This document shows positions 17,633 through 26,808 of a stretch of 64,000 bases of DNA, piece after piece; the first letter of the stretch is position 1, and each line of letters opens with the position of its first letter. The notes below the pieces were generated by a model that was not told where the DNA came from, made no database searches, and saw only the letters and a program-made list of their open reading frames with translations. The position numbers were made by a program, and so were the translations under genes. Source of the stretch: Robinsoniella peoriensis (GTDB taxonomy: Bacteria > Bacillota > Clostridia > Lachnospirales > Lachnospiraceae); NCBI RefSeq assembly GCF_042680125.1, contig NZ_JBHTNY010000010.1; one strand, given 5' to 3'.

Positions 17633-17684
17633 CGGAAGCGTGTCTTAAAAATCTATGCCGCAGCAATTTTAAGACACGCTTCCG
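17633..17684. terminator. 18-bp perfect stem-loop between darA and the ArsR-type gene
   Basis: CGGAAGCGTGTCTTAAAA (17633-17650) pairs perfectly with 17667-17684 around a 16-nt loop. Neither strand has a clean U-run. It is the likely 3' end of the dapA-darA transcript or an RNA-stability element. Confidence 0.55.
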
Positions 17685-17712
17685 AGGGTGTTTGAAAGTC
17701 TCAATATATAAT

Positions 17713-18048
17713 TTAAATTTTTACATGCTGTTCCACATCTACTACGAATATGGTTGCTCCGCCAAACTCAACAGTCATTGGTACTGTGGCGTAGCTGATT
17801 GATTGTACGCCGCCGGATACATAAGGGGTGTTCACATTTACTTGCTTTCTGGTTGAGCACTCTTCTTTAATAATATCAATAACCTGCTCCACTTTATCAT
17901 CTTCCGTTCCAATCAGCAGTGTCGTGTTCCCCCTGCGCAGGAATCCTCCGGTAGTGGCAAGTTTCGTCACAATAAAATTGCTCTTATTTAGTTTGTCAAC
18001 TACAAATCCTCCGTCCTCGTCATGGACAATTGCAAATATCATTTTCAT
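17713..18048 (-). CDS. darA: Cyclic-di-AMP receptor, PII-like (DarA/PstA family)
   Basis: 111 residues, a PII-like trimeric protein that binds the second messenger c-di-AMP. It shows the family start MKMIFAIVHDEDG, the loop TKLATTGGFLRRGNTTLLIG, and the end ATIFVVDVEQ. The output partner is not established for most members. ATG 18048 is chosen because GGAGG lies just upstream; an in-frame ATG six codons earlier lacks it. It is the last gene after dapA and the 113-aa gene, so it is probably co-transcribed with them. The link to lysine or cell-wall precursor synthesis is by context only. Confidence 0.92.
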   Translation of the reverse strand: MKMIFAIVHDEDGGFVVDKLNKSNFIVTKLATTGGFLRRGNTTLLIGTEDDKVEQVIDIIKEECSTRKQVNVNTPYVSGGVQSISYATVPMTVEFGGATIFVVDVEQHVKI

Positions 18049-18069
18049 ATTGGACACCTCCATCACTTT

Positions 18070-18411
18070 TTACATCTCGCAGATGTACTTTTCAATCATT
18101 TTACCGGAACTAACCGATTTTCCTTCTACAACCATCTTATCATAAATCACTTCTTTGTTGTTCATCAAAATAGTAAATATCCGCCATTCATTTTGAAAAG
18201 CGCAGATCGCATAGACATGATTGTGATAATAATCGTTCAGATACTGGAATAAGACATCTTCACTTTCATTCTCGCCTAAGGACAGCATTACAAGATGATA
18301 AGATCCCGCACATTTTTTCAGAATATCACTGTTATCCCAGTCCGTATGTTCCTCGTCATGAAGTATCACAATGACTCTGTCATTTTCTCTTCCAAGTTCG
18401 TGGATAATCAT
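18070..18411 (-). CDS. Conserved-looking hypothetical protein (113 aa)
   Basis: Starts at ATG 18411, overlapping the dapA stop by 4 nt (ATGA type), and ends 21 bp before darA, so it is translated within the operon. It is an alpha/beta protein with no signal peptide or membrane segment. Motifs such as VIVILHDEEHTDWDNSD and YHNHVYAICAFQNEW are visible, but I do not recognise a family. A role linked to dapA or c-di-AMP sensing is only suggested by position. Confidence 0.7.
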   Translation of the reverse strand: MIIHELGRENDRVIVILHDEEHTDWDNSDILKKCAGSYHLVMLSLGENESEDVLFQYLNDYYHNHVYAICAFQNEWRIFTILMNNKEVIYDKMVVEGKSVSSGKMIEKYICEM

Positions 18412-19364
18412 AATGTCTGCCTCCTGTTTTCATGCAAGATGGATGCTCTTTTATAATAAACGCTGCCGGGATCTTTTGCAACTAATTTATACTTTTTCAT
18501 GACTTTTAACAGCTTTTCTGCCATCACCGGCTCCATTTCACAGAGCGGAAGGCGGCATTCCCCCACATCCCATCCCATGTAGTTGAGAGCCTGTTTCACT
18601 GGTATGGGATTCACGTCATAAAACAGCGCCTCAATCAGCTCCAGATACTCAATCTGCAATTCATCACTGGTTTCCGGATGATGGTTAAAAAAGCTTTCGC
18701 AAATATCATGGGCAACCTTAGGCATAATATTCGATAACACCGAAATTACTCCTTTTGCTCCAAGTGCCAGTGCTGATGTGATCTGATCATCATTGCCAGA
18801 ATAAATATCCAGTCTGTCCTTACAGAGAGAAGAAATTTTAGCAATCTGGGAAAAGTTACCGCTGGCCTCTTTAACTGCTACAATCTTCTCATTTTCACAT
18901 AAACGAAGATAAGTCTCCGGCTGAATATTCAACCCGGTCCTGGACGGAATATTATACAAAATTACCGGCAGATCAGACGCATCCGCAATTGCATTAAAAT
19001 GGTAAACCAGTCCCTGCTGTGAAGTCTTATTATAATACGGCGTTACGTGAAGCAATGCATCTGCTCCTGCCTTTTCTGCCTGTCTGGAAAGTTCAACAGC
19101 ATGTTCGGTACAATTGGAACCTGCCCCGGCGATGACTGGAACACGATGTCCCACACAAGATGCAATAAACCGGATAACTTCAAAGTGCTCTTTATCGCTT
19201 AGCGTTGACGCCTCTCCTGTTGTACCTGCAGCAACAATGGCATCCGTATGGTTTTTCAGTTGAAAATCAATCAGCTCTTCGAGCTTTTCAAAATAAACAC
19301 TTCCATTTTCTTTGAACGGAGTGACCAATGCAACTCCTGCGCCTGTAAAAATTGTATGCTTCAT
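18408..19364 (-). CDS. dapA: 4-hydroxy-tetrahydrodipicolinate synthase
   Basis: Condenses pyruvate with aspartate semialdehyde, the first step of the lysine/diaminopimelate branch needed for peptidoglycan and, in spore formers, dipicolinate. TIM barrel of 318 residues. It has GTTGEASTL near 45, HVTPYYNKTSQQG with the proton-relay Tyr, the Schiff-base Lys in VAVKEASGNFSQI, and YSGNDDQ. The start at 19364 has GAGGT 6 nt upstream; an ATG six codons earlier is less likely. The C-terminus runs about 20 residues beyond typical DapA. NAL-family members share the fold, but motifs and length favour DapA. Confidence 0.94.
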   Translation of the reverse strand: MKHTIFTGAGVALVTPFKENGSVYFEKLEELIDFQLKNHTDAIVAAGTTGEASTLSDKEHFEVIRFIASCVGHRVPVIAGAGSNCTEHAVELSRQAEKAGADALLHVTPYYNKTSQQGLVYHFNAIADASDLPVILYNIPSRTGLNIQPETYLRLCENEKIVAVKEASGNFSQIAKISSLCKDRLDIYSGNDDQITSALALGAKGVISVLSNIMPKVAHDICESFFNHHPETSDELQIEYLELIEALFYDVNPIPVKQALNYMGWDVGECRLPLCEMEPVMAEKLLKVMKKYKLVAKDPGSVYYKRASILHENRRQTL

Positions 19365-19583
19365 ATTCTTTACCTCTTTCATACATTTTATTTTAAAACT
19401 ATCTGATTCGCTGTCAAACAGCTAAGTTAAATTTCCTACATCATAGCACAAAGCATATTAAAATGAGATACAGCATCTGCTTTTTTGCATTAAATTTACA
19501 TAAAAGTCTTGTACTGCCTCTTATTTAATATGCAAAAAGAAGATGTATTTTATTATATTCATCTAAAGTAAGTCAGGAACTTT

Positions 19584-19646
19584 AAAAAAAGTGAAATTGA
19601 ACGGTCATGGCAGCCGTTTCCTGCCTGATCGTCCAATCTCACTTTA
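19584..19646 (-). terminator. Intrinsic terminator of the GH105 gene
   Basis: A long imperfect stem pairs AAAGTGAAATTG with CAATCTCACTTT, with an inner GGCAG-CTGCC helix. On the minus strand it ends in a seven-base T run. The stretch 19389-19583 between it and dapA is AT-rich and should hold the dapA promoter; no gene seen. Confidence 0.8.
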
Positions 19647-19680
19647 TATTACCCGATACAGCTTATATCATATTGTACTT

Positions 19681-20808
19681 TTATGACAAATGCAGCAAGG
19701 CTTCCGCCAAAGCCAGTATGGTCAGAGACTGCCCGTAAGCCATTGGTGCAATTAATATATTTTTGTAATGATCTGCATCATATCCCATTCCAGTTCCACC
19801 GGATACATTCAGCACAGTTCCATCCCGGTCGATATTTTTCAAAATTCCTTTCACGGCTTTCTGGGCACATTCCATATAGGAATCATCCAGAATTCCATAA
19901 CGGATTCCTTTTAGGATTCCTGCTGCAATTGCCGCTGAACCGGACACCTCTTCATAGCTTGAAGGATCCAGAAGCACCGTATGCCACAAGCCGCTTTTAC
20001 TCTGTACCTCTTTTAGCTTATGTACCTGCGCCTTATATGTATCTGTGATAAATTGTTTTACGCCAGCATTCATGGTTCCTTTGAACATATCAATATAATC
20101 CAGTATCCCCAGGGTAAACCAGCTGTTTCCACGACACCAGAAGATGCCCCCGAAATTATTTCTCTCATTAAAAGTCCATCCGTGGAAGAACAATCCGGTA
20201 TCCTTATCACAGAGGTACTTTATATGCATCAGAACCTGATGTATGGATTCATCTATCCATTCCTGCTTTTTATATTTCTGACCCATTTTATTCAAGAATA
20301 ATACTGTCATAAAAATAGTATCAATCCACATTTCATTTTCATTCAAACGAACACCCAGACGATCTCCGTTTGCACTGGTAACATGCTGAAAGCCTCCTTC
20401 CTTTGTCCGGGGAAGGCAGTTCATCAGCCAGTCAGCCCACTTCAGGCACAGATCTTCAAATTCCGGATCATTATACTGCTCATTTAATTCTACCAGCGTT
20501 AGCAGCGGCGTAGTGGTATTGATATTTTTTGACGGAAGCCCCTGTTCTATATTTTCCTTAAACCAGTCATATAGAAACTTCTGATATTTTTCATTTTTCT
20601 CTGTCTTCATTATTTTTAACAGCCCGTACAGACCTACACCCTGAGGCCAGTCCCATTCCCGGATACCGAAATCTCTTTTGAAAAATCCAATTGATTCCCC
20701 ACCATTTTCTTCCAGTTCCTTTGCATTATCGGGACCGTTCAGATTCAAAAGCTTATCAATTACCAGATCTAACTTATCTCTCAATTCTTTTTCGTTTATA
20801 TTTTTCAT
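19681..20808 (-). CDS. Unsaturated uronyl hydrolase, GH105 (GH88/105 superfamily)
   Basis: 375 residues with no signal peptide, so cytosolic. The (alpha/alpha)6-barrel family removes 4,5-unsaturated galacturonyl groups left by pectin or rhamnogalacturonan lyases. Visible features: EWDWPQGVGLYGLLK near 50, the presumed catalytic Asp in MWIDTIFM (Asp163), FWCRGNSWFTLG, and an EVSGSAAIAAGILKG end motif. It is divergent from the AraC regulator and faces a TRAP transporter on the same strand. This fits import of short unsaturated oligosaccharides followed by cytosolic cleavage. The exact substrate is not proven. Confidence 0.9.
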   Translation of the reverse strand: MKNINEKELRDKLDLVIDKLLNLNGPDNAKELEENGGESIGFFKRDFGIREWDWPQGVGLYGLLKIMKTEKNEKYQKFLYDWFKENIEQGLPSKNINTTTPLLTLVELNEQYNDPEFEDLCLKWADWLMNCLPRTKEGGFQHVTSANGDRLGVRLNENEMWIDTIFMTVLFLNKMGQKYKKQEWIDESIHQVLMHIKYLCDKDTGLFFHGWTFNERNNFGGIFWCRGNSWFTLGILDYIDMFKGTMNAGVKQFITDTYKAQVHKLKEVQSKSGLWHTVLLDPSSYEEVSGSAAIAAGILKGIRYGILDDSYMECAQKAVKGILKNIDRDGTVLNVSGGTGMGYDADHYKNILIAPMAYGQSLTILALAEALLHLS

Positions 20809-21016
20809 TAAAATCCTCCATATATTTCAAACAGGCGCCAAGCGTGCAGATCCGGAACAAGGATTTTCTGGCACGTTGGGTCAGGCACTGGCTTTTTTAA
20901 GTTGTTTATTATATAATGTACTAAATATATCACACAGCCTGTCTTATGGACAGACTCCGCAGGTGGTTATATTCATATTTATTCCTTAAACAATCCCAAA
21001 GAAAAGGTGGTAATCC

Positions 21017-21904
21017 ATGGAAAAAGTGGTATATTATGCTGAAATGGAAGGAATCTCCCTGGAGCATATGGTGCGAAACGGTAAATTCGACATGCGTGTC
21101 AAACATTTTCACAATGAGTATGAAATTTTTTATATCTTAGAAGGCGAACGCCTCTTTTTCTTTAATAACCGTAATTATCTGGCATCCAAAGGTGATCTTA
21201 TCCTTGTGGATACTAATCTTATACATATGACTAAATCTGTTACTGAGGAAGATCAGGGCCATAACCGGATTATTCTCTACATTGGTAAAGGGAAAATGCA
21301 GGAACTAAGTGAAAAATTCCCTGCCCTTGGCCTGGTTCGCTTCTTTCAGGATAACTATGGTGTATATCATCTGAATAAAGATCAGCAGTATCTGTTTATG
21401 CAGATGTACGAGCATCTGCAGACAGAATTCAGTAAAAAGCACCGAAACTACAAATATGCTATTGAACTGGAAATCCTCTCTTATTTTCTCAAACTGGTAC
21501 GTGATATCTCACATAAGAACCAGGAAACTCCACAGTTTGGTAGTGAAAGCAAATATCGGACAGCTTACGCCGTTGCGGATTATCTCTCAGAGAACTGTCA
21601 GGAAACCATATCCCTGGAGGATTTGTCCAGTCATTTTTACTTAAGCAAATACTATATCTGCAGAGTTTTCAAAGAAGTAACCGGCTATACCATCAGTGAA
21701 TATATCAATATCCACCGTATTAAAAAAGCAAAGCGCTATTTAGAGGAAACAGACATGAGCATCTCATCCATCGCACATGCCCTTGGTTATGAAAGCATCA
21801 CCTATTTTGAAAAAATGTTTAAAACTTACATGACCATCTCTCCTCTGAAATATCGTAAAACATTAAATACAGTCACTCATACAAATATACCAACTAACCC
21901 ATAA
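21017..21904 (+). CDS. AraC-family regulator
   Basis: 295 residues. The N-terminal cupin-like sensor domain (about 1-150) has an HNEYEIFYILEG strand. The C-terminal AraC DNA-binding domain has two helix-turn-helices: LEDLSSHFYLSKYYICRVFK and ISSIAHALGYESITYFEKMF. It is divergent from GH105 and convergent with the TRAP operon, whose last gene it overlaps tail-to-tail by 11 bp. It is the probable activator of the GH105/TRAP locus, sensing the imported uronide. The ribosome binding site is AAGGTGG. The 208-bp divergent region 20809-21016 holds both promoters. Confidence 0.9.
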   Translation: MEKVVYYAEMEGISLEHMVRNGKFDMRVKHFHNEYEIFYILEGERLFFFNNRNYLASKGDLILVDTNLIHMTKSVTEEDQGHNRIILYIGKGKMQELSEKFPALGLVRFFQDNYGVYHLNKDQQYLFMQMYEHLQTEFSKKHRNYKYAIELEILSYFLKLVRDISHKNQETPQFGSESKYRTAYAVADYLSENCQETISLEDLSSHFYLSKYYICRVFKEVTGYTISEYINIHRIKKAKRYLEETDMSISSIAHALGYESITYFEKMFKTYMTISPLKYRKTLNTVTHTNIPTNP

Positions 21905-23201
21905 GCCCAAGAACAGACGGCAGCCAGGTGCTGAGTGCGGGTATGAAAGTAACAAACAGCAAAGCGATCAGTATCGCACCAAAAAATGGCAGGAGTTTCT
22001 TCATAACATCTTCCACCTGGAGCTTTGCCACACTGCATCCTACGAACAATACACTTCCCACCGGGGGAGTTACGGTTCCAATGGATAAGTTCATTACAAT
22101 CATAACGCCAAACTGAATGGGATCCATACCAAGATTCGTTGCTATCGGAAGAAAGATCGGCGTAAAAATCAACAGCGCCGGAGCCATATCCATAAAAGTA
22201 CCTACTATTAACAAAATCAGGTTAATGATCAACAGGATGACAATTTTGTTATCGGAAATGCCAAGGAGCAGATTACTGATTGCCTGGGGCAGCCCCGTAA
22301 AGGAAAGTACAAAGGATAAAATGGAAGATGCCCCGATGATCAGCATAACTACTGCTGTCATAACTCCGGTATCAACCAGAATAGCCGGTATCTCTTTTAT
22401 TTTAATACTTTTATATACGAATACCGATAATAAAAATGCATACACCACCGCTATCCCGGATGCTTCTGTAGGAGTAAAGTATCCGGAGAGAATTCCGCCG
22501 ATAATAATTACCACCAATAGTAAGCTTGGAATTGCATCCCAGATGGTTTTCAAAACCACAGATCCGGTAAGCTTCTCTCTTTTAATCACATATCCGTGTC
22601 TTTTCCCATAGAAAAATGCTACGATCATACATAGTCCTGCCCATAACAGACCCGGTATCCAGCCCGCCATAAATAAGGTAGCTACCGACGTACCACCGCT
22701 TGCTGCGGAGAATACTATAAATGCAGTAGTCGGAGGGATTAACTGTCCTACCGGAGCAGTTGCAATATTAACTGCTGCTGAAAACCCTTCATCATAACCC
22801 TGTTTCTTTTCCAGTGGATTCATAACACCGCCGATTGCAGTAGCCGCTGCAATACCGGAACCGGAAATGGATCCAAACATTGCGTTTCCGGCAATATTAG
22901 TCAGTGCCAGAGAACCCGGAACCTTACCCAGTACTAATAATGCCAGATTTATTAGTCTCTGTGCAATACCGCCGCTGCTCATCAAAAGACCTGCCAGGAT
23001 GAAAAATGGCACTGCCAGCAGGGTAAAACTATCAATACCGCCAACTAATTTCTGTGCTGATATGAACATCCCGAATCCCGGGGATAAAAACATGATAATT
23101 GTCAAAAGCGCGGAAGCAATAATACTAAAAGATACGGGTGCACTCATTGCCAACAGAAAAAAGAACGTAATAACCAGAACAATAGCTGCCTGTAATTCCA
23201 T
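21894..23201 (-). CDS. TRAP transporter large permease subunit (DctM type)
   Basis: 435 residues, about 12 membrane segments. The conserved region is SFTLLAVPFFILAGLLMSSG, then FGSISGSGIAAATAIGGVM, then APVGQLIPPTTAFIVFS. This is the ion-coupled (Na+/H+) transport subunit. ATG 23201 follows AAGGAGG that lies within the last codons of the small subunit gene, with a 1-bp gap, so translation is coupled. It works with DctQ and DctP from the same operon to import an organic acid, here probably a uronate or unsaturated uronide given the GH105 neighbour. Confidence 0.93.
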   Translation of the reverse strand: MELQAAIVLVITFFFLLAMSAPVSFSIIASALLTIIMFLSPGFGMFISAQKLVGGIDSFTLLAVPFFILAGLLMSSGGIAQRLINLALLVLGKVPGSLALTNIAGNAMFGSISGSGIAAATAIGGVMNPLEKKQGYDEGFSAAVNIATAPVGQLIPPTTAFIVFSAASGGTSVATLFMAGWIPGLLWAGLCMIVAFFYGKRHGYVIKREKLTGSVVLKTIWDAIPSLLLVVIIIGGILSGYFTPTEASGIAVVYAFLLSVFVYKSIKIKEIPAILVDTGVMTAVVMLIIGASSILSFVLSFTGLPQAISNLLLGISDNKIVILLIINLILLIVGTFMDMAPALLIFTPIFLPIATNLGMDPIQFGVMIVMNLSIGTVTPPVGSVLFVGCSVAKLQVEDVMKKLLPFFGAILIALLFVTFIPALSTWLPSVLGLMG

Positions 23202-23202
23202 A

Positions 23203-23670
23203 CTATTTTACCTCCTTTAATTTTTTTACAAAGCTAATCATCCGGTTCACACTGTAAATAATCATTAGAACACCACTGATTGGCACACATGCATAATACA
23301 GCTGCATCGGAATCTGCATAGCCGGAGAAATCTGTCCTGCGGAGTTCATCGTTACCAGCCATCCTCCCGCGATCATAACAAACACACTCAGTACAATAAT
23401 TAATACTTCAATTCCTATTTTGGTTAAAACATTATTTTTCGGCTGAAAACTCTTGGTAAGAATACCGATGGATAAATGCTTTTCTTTTCCGTAAGCATAC
23501 GGAACTCCCAGCATCGTTACCCAGATTAATACATACCTTAGAAACTCTTCTGTGTATTTACTTGGATTTCCTAACAGAAATCTTGTAATTACCTGCCAGA
23601 AACAACCGATTACCATTACCGCAACCAGAACAGCAATCACAATTTCCAGAACTTTATTTAATACTTTCAT
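23203..23670 (-). CDS. TRAP transporter small permease subunit (DctQ type)
   Basis: 155 residues with four membrane segments and the DctQ motif RYVLIWVTMLGVPYAYGKEKH. It pairs with the DctM subunit to form the membrane domain. ATG 23670 is chosen because it lies exactly 7 nt after GGG at the end of the leader element (23671-23712). The in-frame upstream extension is read from that element and is rejected. Confidence 0.9.
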   Translation of the reverse strand: MKVLNKVLEIVIAVLVAVMVIGCFWQVITRFLLGNPSKYTEEFLRYVLIWVTMLGVPYAYGKEKHLSIGILTKSFQPKNNVLTKIGIEVLIIVLSVFVMIAGGWLVTMNSAGQISPAMQIPMQLYYACVPISGVLMIIYSVNRMISFVKKLKEVK

Positions 23671-23712
23671 CTTTGTACCCATTGCATAGTGCAGAACCAC
23701 CTGCAATTTCCT
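23671..23712 (-). promoter_or_regulatory. Dispersed leader element, 3' partial copy (dctQ)
   Basis: Only the 3' module of the element is present. The hairpin arms are AGTGCAG (23688-23694) and CTGCAAT (23701-23707) with one mismatch, then a TGCAATGGG ribosome binding site, a TACAAAG spacer and ATG. The 5' pseudoknot module seen in the full copies is absent. It sits between dctP and dctQ, so it may set the relative translation of the two. Confidence 0.6.
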
Positions 23713-23739
23713 TTCTATTTCTTTTTTTAACTCTGCTGT

Positions 23740-24762
23740 TTATTCCGCATATTTTTGAATATCCTCGTACAAAGTTTTATACGAATCTCCCTTTGCACAG
23801 AAAGATTCCCGAATAGGATGTACGGCTTCAATTAATGCAGATTTATCAATATCCCTGTAAACGGTAACGCCATGTTCTTCTGCTTCTTGTATCGCTGCTT
23901 CCATCATTCCTGTGTATAGACTTTTAAAATTCTCATTCGTACTTTTCAGGCTTTCTCTTAAGTAATTCTGCTGTTCCTCTGTCATACTGTTCCATTTTTT
24001 CGTACTGATTATATAAATATCCGGTGAATACTGATGCTCTGTGTAAGTATAGGATTTTACCAGATCCTGATGTCCGTCGACGGTCAGTGCCAGCTCTGTA
24101 TTTTCCGCACCATCCACAATTCCCTGCTGAAGTGAAGTATAGGTCTCTCCTGCTGCCATCGGTACCGGTGAGCCTCCCATTTTTTCAATCATATCCATGG
24201 AAGTGGTACTTGGCATAGAACGTATCTTTTTCCCTTTAAGTACGGACGGATTATCACACTTCACATCTTCCTTAAGATAAAAATTTCTTGCACCATTTGC
24301 ATAATAACCAATTGCTATGTATCCTTCTTCTTCTGTGGAAGTAAAAAGTTTTTGTACCTCTTCACTTTTTTCCATGGCGTCATAGTAATGCTGCTGCCCA
24401 TTGAACAGATACGGTACTGCAAAGATTGAATACTCATCCTGGAACTGTCCCAGGGTGTTGGAACTGACTTTTGCCATGTCCAGAATTCCCGCTTTTACCA
24501 TTTCGATGATTTCTTTTTCCGTTCCGAGAACACCGCTTGGATAAATCTTAACTTCCATTTCTTTAGAATCATCTTCTGCAACTATGTCAGAGAGCAATGC
24601 AATGGAATCTGCAATCTCAGATCCTGCCGACTGGTTATGCGCCAGCCTGATCTCCACTTTTCCGCTGGAATTCGCACTTACTACTTTAAAAAATGTAACT
24701 GCTACAATAACAATTCCTATCAAGCCAACTGCAATTCCGAGTGTTTTCTTAATGCTTTTCAT
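23740..24762 (-). CDS. TRAP transporter substrate-binding protein (DctP type)
   Basis: 340 residues. The N-terminal membrane segment MKSIKKTLGIAVGLIGIVIV is an uncleaved anchor or signal peptide with no lipobox Cys. The DctP fold follows, with the family signature GKKIRSMPSTTSMDMIEKMGGSPVPM; the Arg in this motif normally salt-bridges the substrate carboxylate. QQGIVDGAENTEL follows. That fits an acidic sugar ligand. ATG 24762 follows AAGGAG; two further upstream ATGs have no such site. First gene of the TRAP operon (dctP-dctQ-dctM). Confidence 0.92.
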   Translation of the reverse strand: MKSIKKTLGIAVGLIGIVIVAVTFFKVVSANSSGKVEIRLAHNQSAGSEIADSIALLSDIVAEDDSKEMEVKIYPSGVLGTEKEIIEMVKAGILDMAKVSSNTLGQFQDEYSIFAVPYLFNGQQHYYDAMEKSEEVQKLFTSTEEEGYIAIGYYANGARNFYLKEDVKCDNPSVLKGKKIRSMPSTTSMDMIEKMGGSPVPMAAGETYTSLQQGIVDGAENTELALTVDGHQDLVKSYTYTEHQYSPDIYIISTKKWNSMTEEQQNYLRESLKSTNENFKSLYTGMMEAAIQEAEEHGVTVYRDIDKSALIEAVHPIRESFCAKGDSYKTLYEDIQKYAE

Positions 24763-25013
24763 GTATTTCTTCTCCTTCTTCATCGTGAATATATACAAAT
24801 TTTTGATCTATTTTTTGGTAATATTGCATAAATTCTCGATATTTTTTTCAGCACTATTACAGCACTTCTTATAGTTGCATTATAACATAGTTAAAAGGCT
24901 CTTTCTTCTTTTATGTTGCAGTCCTTTGTACTTTTTCAAACTATATTGCACCATTTTTTTGTTGAAATTTGATTATATTTATGTTTTTTTGTATTTTCCG
25001 TTTTATCCGGGCA
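24763..25013. other. Intergenic region upstream of dctP
   Basis: Very AT-rich. A consensus TATAAT occurs on the minus strand near 24888 without a convincing -35 box, so a regulator such as the AraC protein may assist. No gene seen. Confidence 0.4.
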
Positions 25014-25045
25014 TAAAAAAGGAACCTCTGACTAAAGAGATTCCT
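25014..25045 (-). terminator. Intrinsic terminator of the TIM-barrel isomerase gene
   Basis: GGAACCTCT (25021-25029) pairs with AGAGATTCC (25036-25044), followed on the minus strand by a six-base T run. Confidence 0.75.
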
Positions 25046-25113
25046 TCTGTTTCATTTTTCTCATTGCAGATTGCAGATTTGTGTGCCATGCTGGCTTCTT
25101 TCAATCTTTATGA

Positions 25114-25926
25114 TCAAAACTTTTTCAAAAAAGCGATATCCGCTCTTGCAAACTCCGGATTCATCTCTTCTCTGAGGAGATACATATCCGGTTTATTTTG
25201 TCTCAGCCATTGAATGATGGTATCGTAAGCAATTATGCCTTCTCCCAATCTGGCAGGAACGTATGCACGGTTATCATCCAGTGTGAAATCTTTAATATGC
25301 ATCACATCTATGTATCCGCCAATTTTATCCAACCACTGGCTCCAATATTTCTCCTGATCCGTATTTTCCGGAAATTCCAGGAGATTAGAAGCATCAAAAA
25401 TCAGACGCAGATGCTCACTGTCCTGTACCTGGTCAATCACATCCAACACTGCTTCCACATTTTCCAACGGATGCCAGTATACCGGTTCTACTGCCAGTTT
25501 TACATCCAGCTTTTGCGCTTCTTCCATAACGCGTTTTATGCTGTCCATCATGAATGGGTACCAGATTTTCTTTTGTTCTTTGCTCAGGTGAGGATAAGCC
25601 GTTTCTGTACCTACCACCTTTGCTCCTACTTCTTTACTGTAAGCAAGGCACATTTTTAAGTTCTGCACCCCGTTGGCGCGAATCTCCTCATCCGGGTTTC
25701 CAAGATCCATATAACAGCCAAATACCGGAATCTCAATCTGATGCTCCTCAAATGCTTTGCGGATTCTCTCCAGATGCTTCAGGCTTATATCACTGTATTG
25801 TTCAATTCCTTTAAAAGCCTTTGGCAGCGCCAGCTGGGCTGCCTGATAGCCCTCTTTGTGCAGTACTTCTGCCAGTTCTTCGATCTCCATTTTCCCATAG
25901 TCATGGGCACGAACTCCAATTTTCAT
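25114..25926 (-). CDS. Sugar phosphate isomerase/epimerase (xylose-isomerase-like TIM barrel)
   Basis: 270 residues. AP-endonuclease-2/xylose-isomerase-like barrel with the expected metal ligands: Glu in LAVEPVYWH, Asp in IFDASNLLE, His in VMHIKDF, and Glu in LLREEMNP. Family members isomerise or epimerise sugars, keto-sugars or inosose. The start is ATG 25926 behind GGAGGAG. It lies directly upstream of the TRAP operon on the same strand, so a role in converting the imported uronate or keto-sugar is likely. The exact reaction is unknown. Confidence 0.85.
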   Translation of the reverse strand: MKIGVRAHDYGKMEIEELAEVLHKEGYQAAQLALPKAFKGIEQYSDISLKHLERIRKAFEEHQIEIPVFGCYMDLGNPDEEIRANGVQNLKMCLAYSKEVGAKVVGTETAYPHLSKEQKKIWYPFMMDSIKRVMEEAQKLDVKLAVEPVYWHPLENVEAVLDVIDQVQDSEHLRLIFDASNLLEFPENTDQEKYWSQWLDKIGGYIDVMHIKDFTLDDNRAYVPARLGEGIIAYDTIIQWLRQNKPDMYLLREEMNPEFARADIAFLKKF

Positions 25927-26016
25927 AGTCTCCTCCACTCAAAAGCGTATTTGCAGCATGATCTGCTGTATCATTCTATTAAACTACCACAACTGAATTT
26001 TCTTGTCAAAAGTTTT

Positions 26017-26808
26017 CTACGCTTTTTTTCCGGCTGCTTTCTTTTTATTCCGGTACCAGTTCCCAGCGATCCAGAAAATAACCACCAGAATCAGGCTTGA
26101 CAAACTATTTATTACAATAACTCCGATGGATGAATTTTTTGTTCCCTGCATTGCCAGGACATAGGCATTGCTCAAGGTGTTGGTAACTATATTTCCCGGT
26201 ATGCCAAGTAATATCAGAAATGCCAGACTATGCCAGATATTGAAATGGAAAAGCCGAATCGCCAGATCAGTCACCCAGACAATTACCAGCCACACACAGG
26301 TGATCGGAACACCCAGTCTCCACAGCCAGGCTCCTGTATATTCGACGCTAAAATCCTTTAGTGTATATTGAATAATCATCAGTAACGGTATAATGAGTAC
26401 GGTAATACATAACAGCGTCTTCTCTGGTTTATATTTTTTCGATTTAACTAATACATACCCGCAGGCCAATGCAAATACTACGCTTCCTGCTACAATCAGC
26501 GACCAGGTAAATGTTCCGTCGATGGCTAAATTTACGATCATACACACGATAATGCCAATGAAGCCAAGGCCTGCCAGCCCCCCTGTGATATACCTGAGTT
26601 GTGTCCATCCCAGATACTTCTTAAAGTTCTTAACCTCGGGAGCAGTCTCTACCTGTATTTCTTCACGCATCTCAAGATAGATTTCTTTGCACTTTGTACA
26701 TCCTTCCAGATGTTCTTCGATACTCTCATTCGTTGCCATGCCAGTCATATGTTCTATATAATTAGGCAGCAAATCCCTTACAATTTCACAATCTAATTTT
26801 TGTCCCAT
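26017..26808 (-). CDS. zf-HC2-type anti-sigma factor, membrane protein
   Basis: 263 residues. The N-terminal cytosolic zinc-finger anti-sigma domain has the HxxxCxxC signature HLEGCTKC near residue 38. About six membrane helices follow from residue 75, and a basic tail ends the protein. It should hold the adjacent ECF sigma factor at the membrane until a signal arrives. The start is at 26808 (AAGGAAG 7 nt upstream), overlapping the sigma gene by 16 bp. The multi-helix membrane part, unlike single-pass RsiW, suggests sensing of an envelope or antimicrobial stress. Confidence 0.85.
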   Translation of the reverse strand: MGQKLDCEIVRDLLPNYIEHMTGMATNESIEEHLEGCTKCKEIYLEMREEIQVETAPEVKNFKKYLGWTQLRYITGGLAGLGFIGIIVCMIVNLAIDGTFTWSLIVAGSVVFALACGYVLVKSKKYKPEKTLLCITVLIIPLLMIIQYTLKDFSVEYTGAWLWRLGVPITCVWLVIVWVTDLAIRLFHFNIWHSLAFLILLGIPGNIVTNTLSNAYVLAMQGTKNSSIGVIVINSLSSLILVVIFWIAGNWYRNKKKAAGKKA

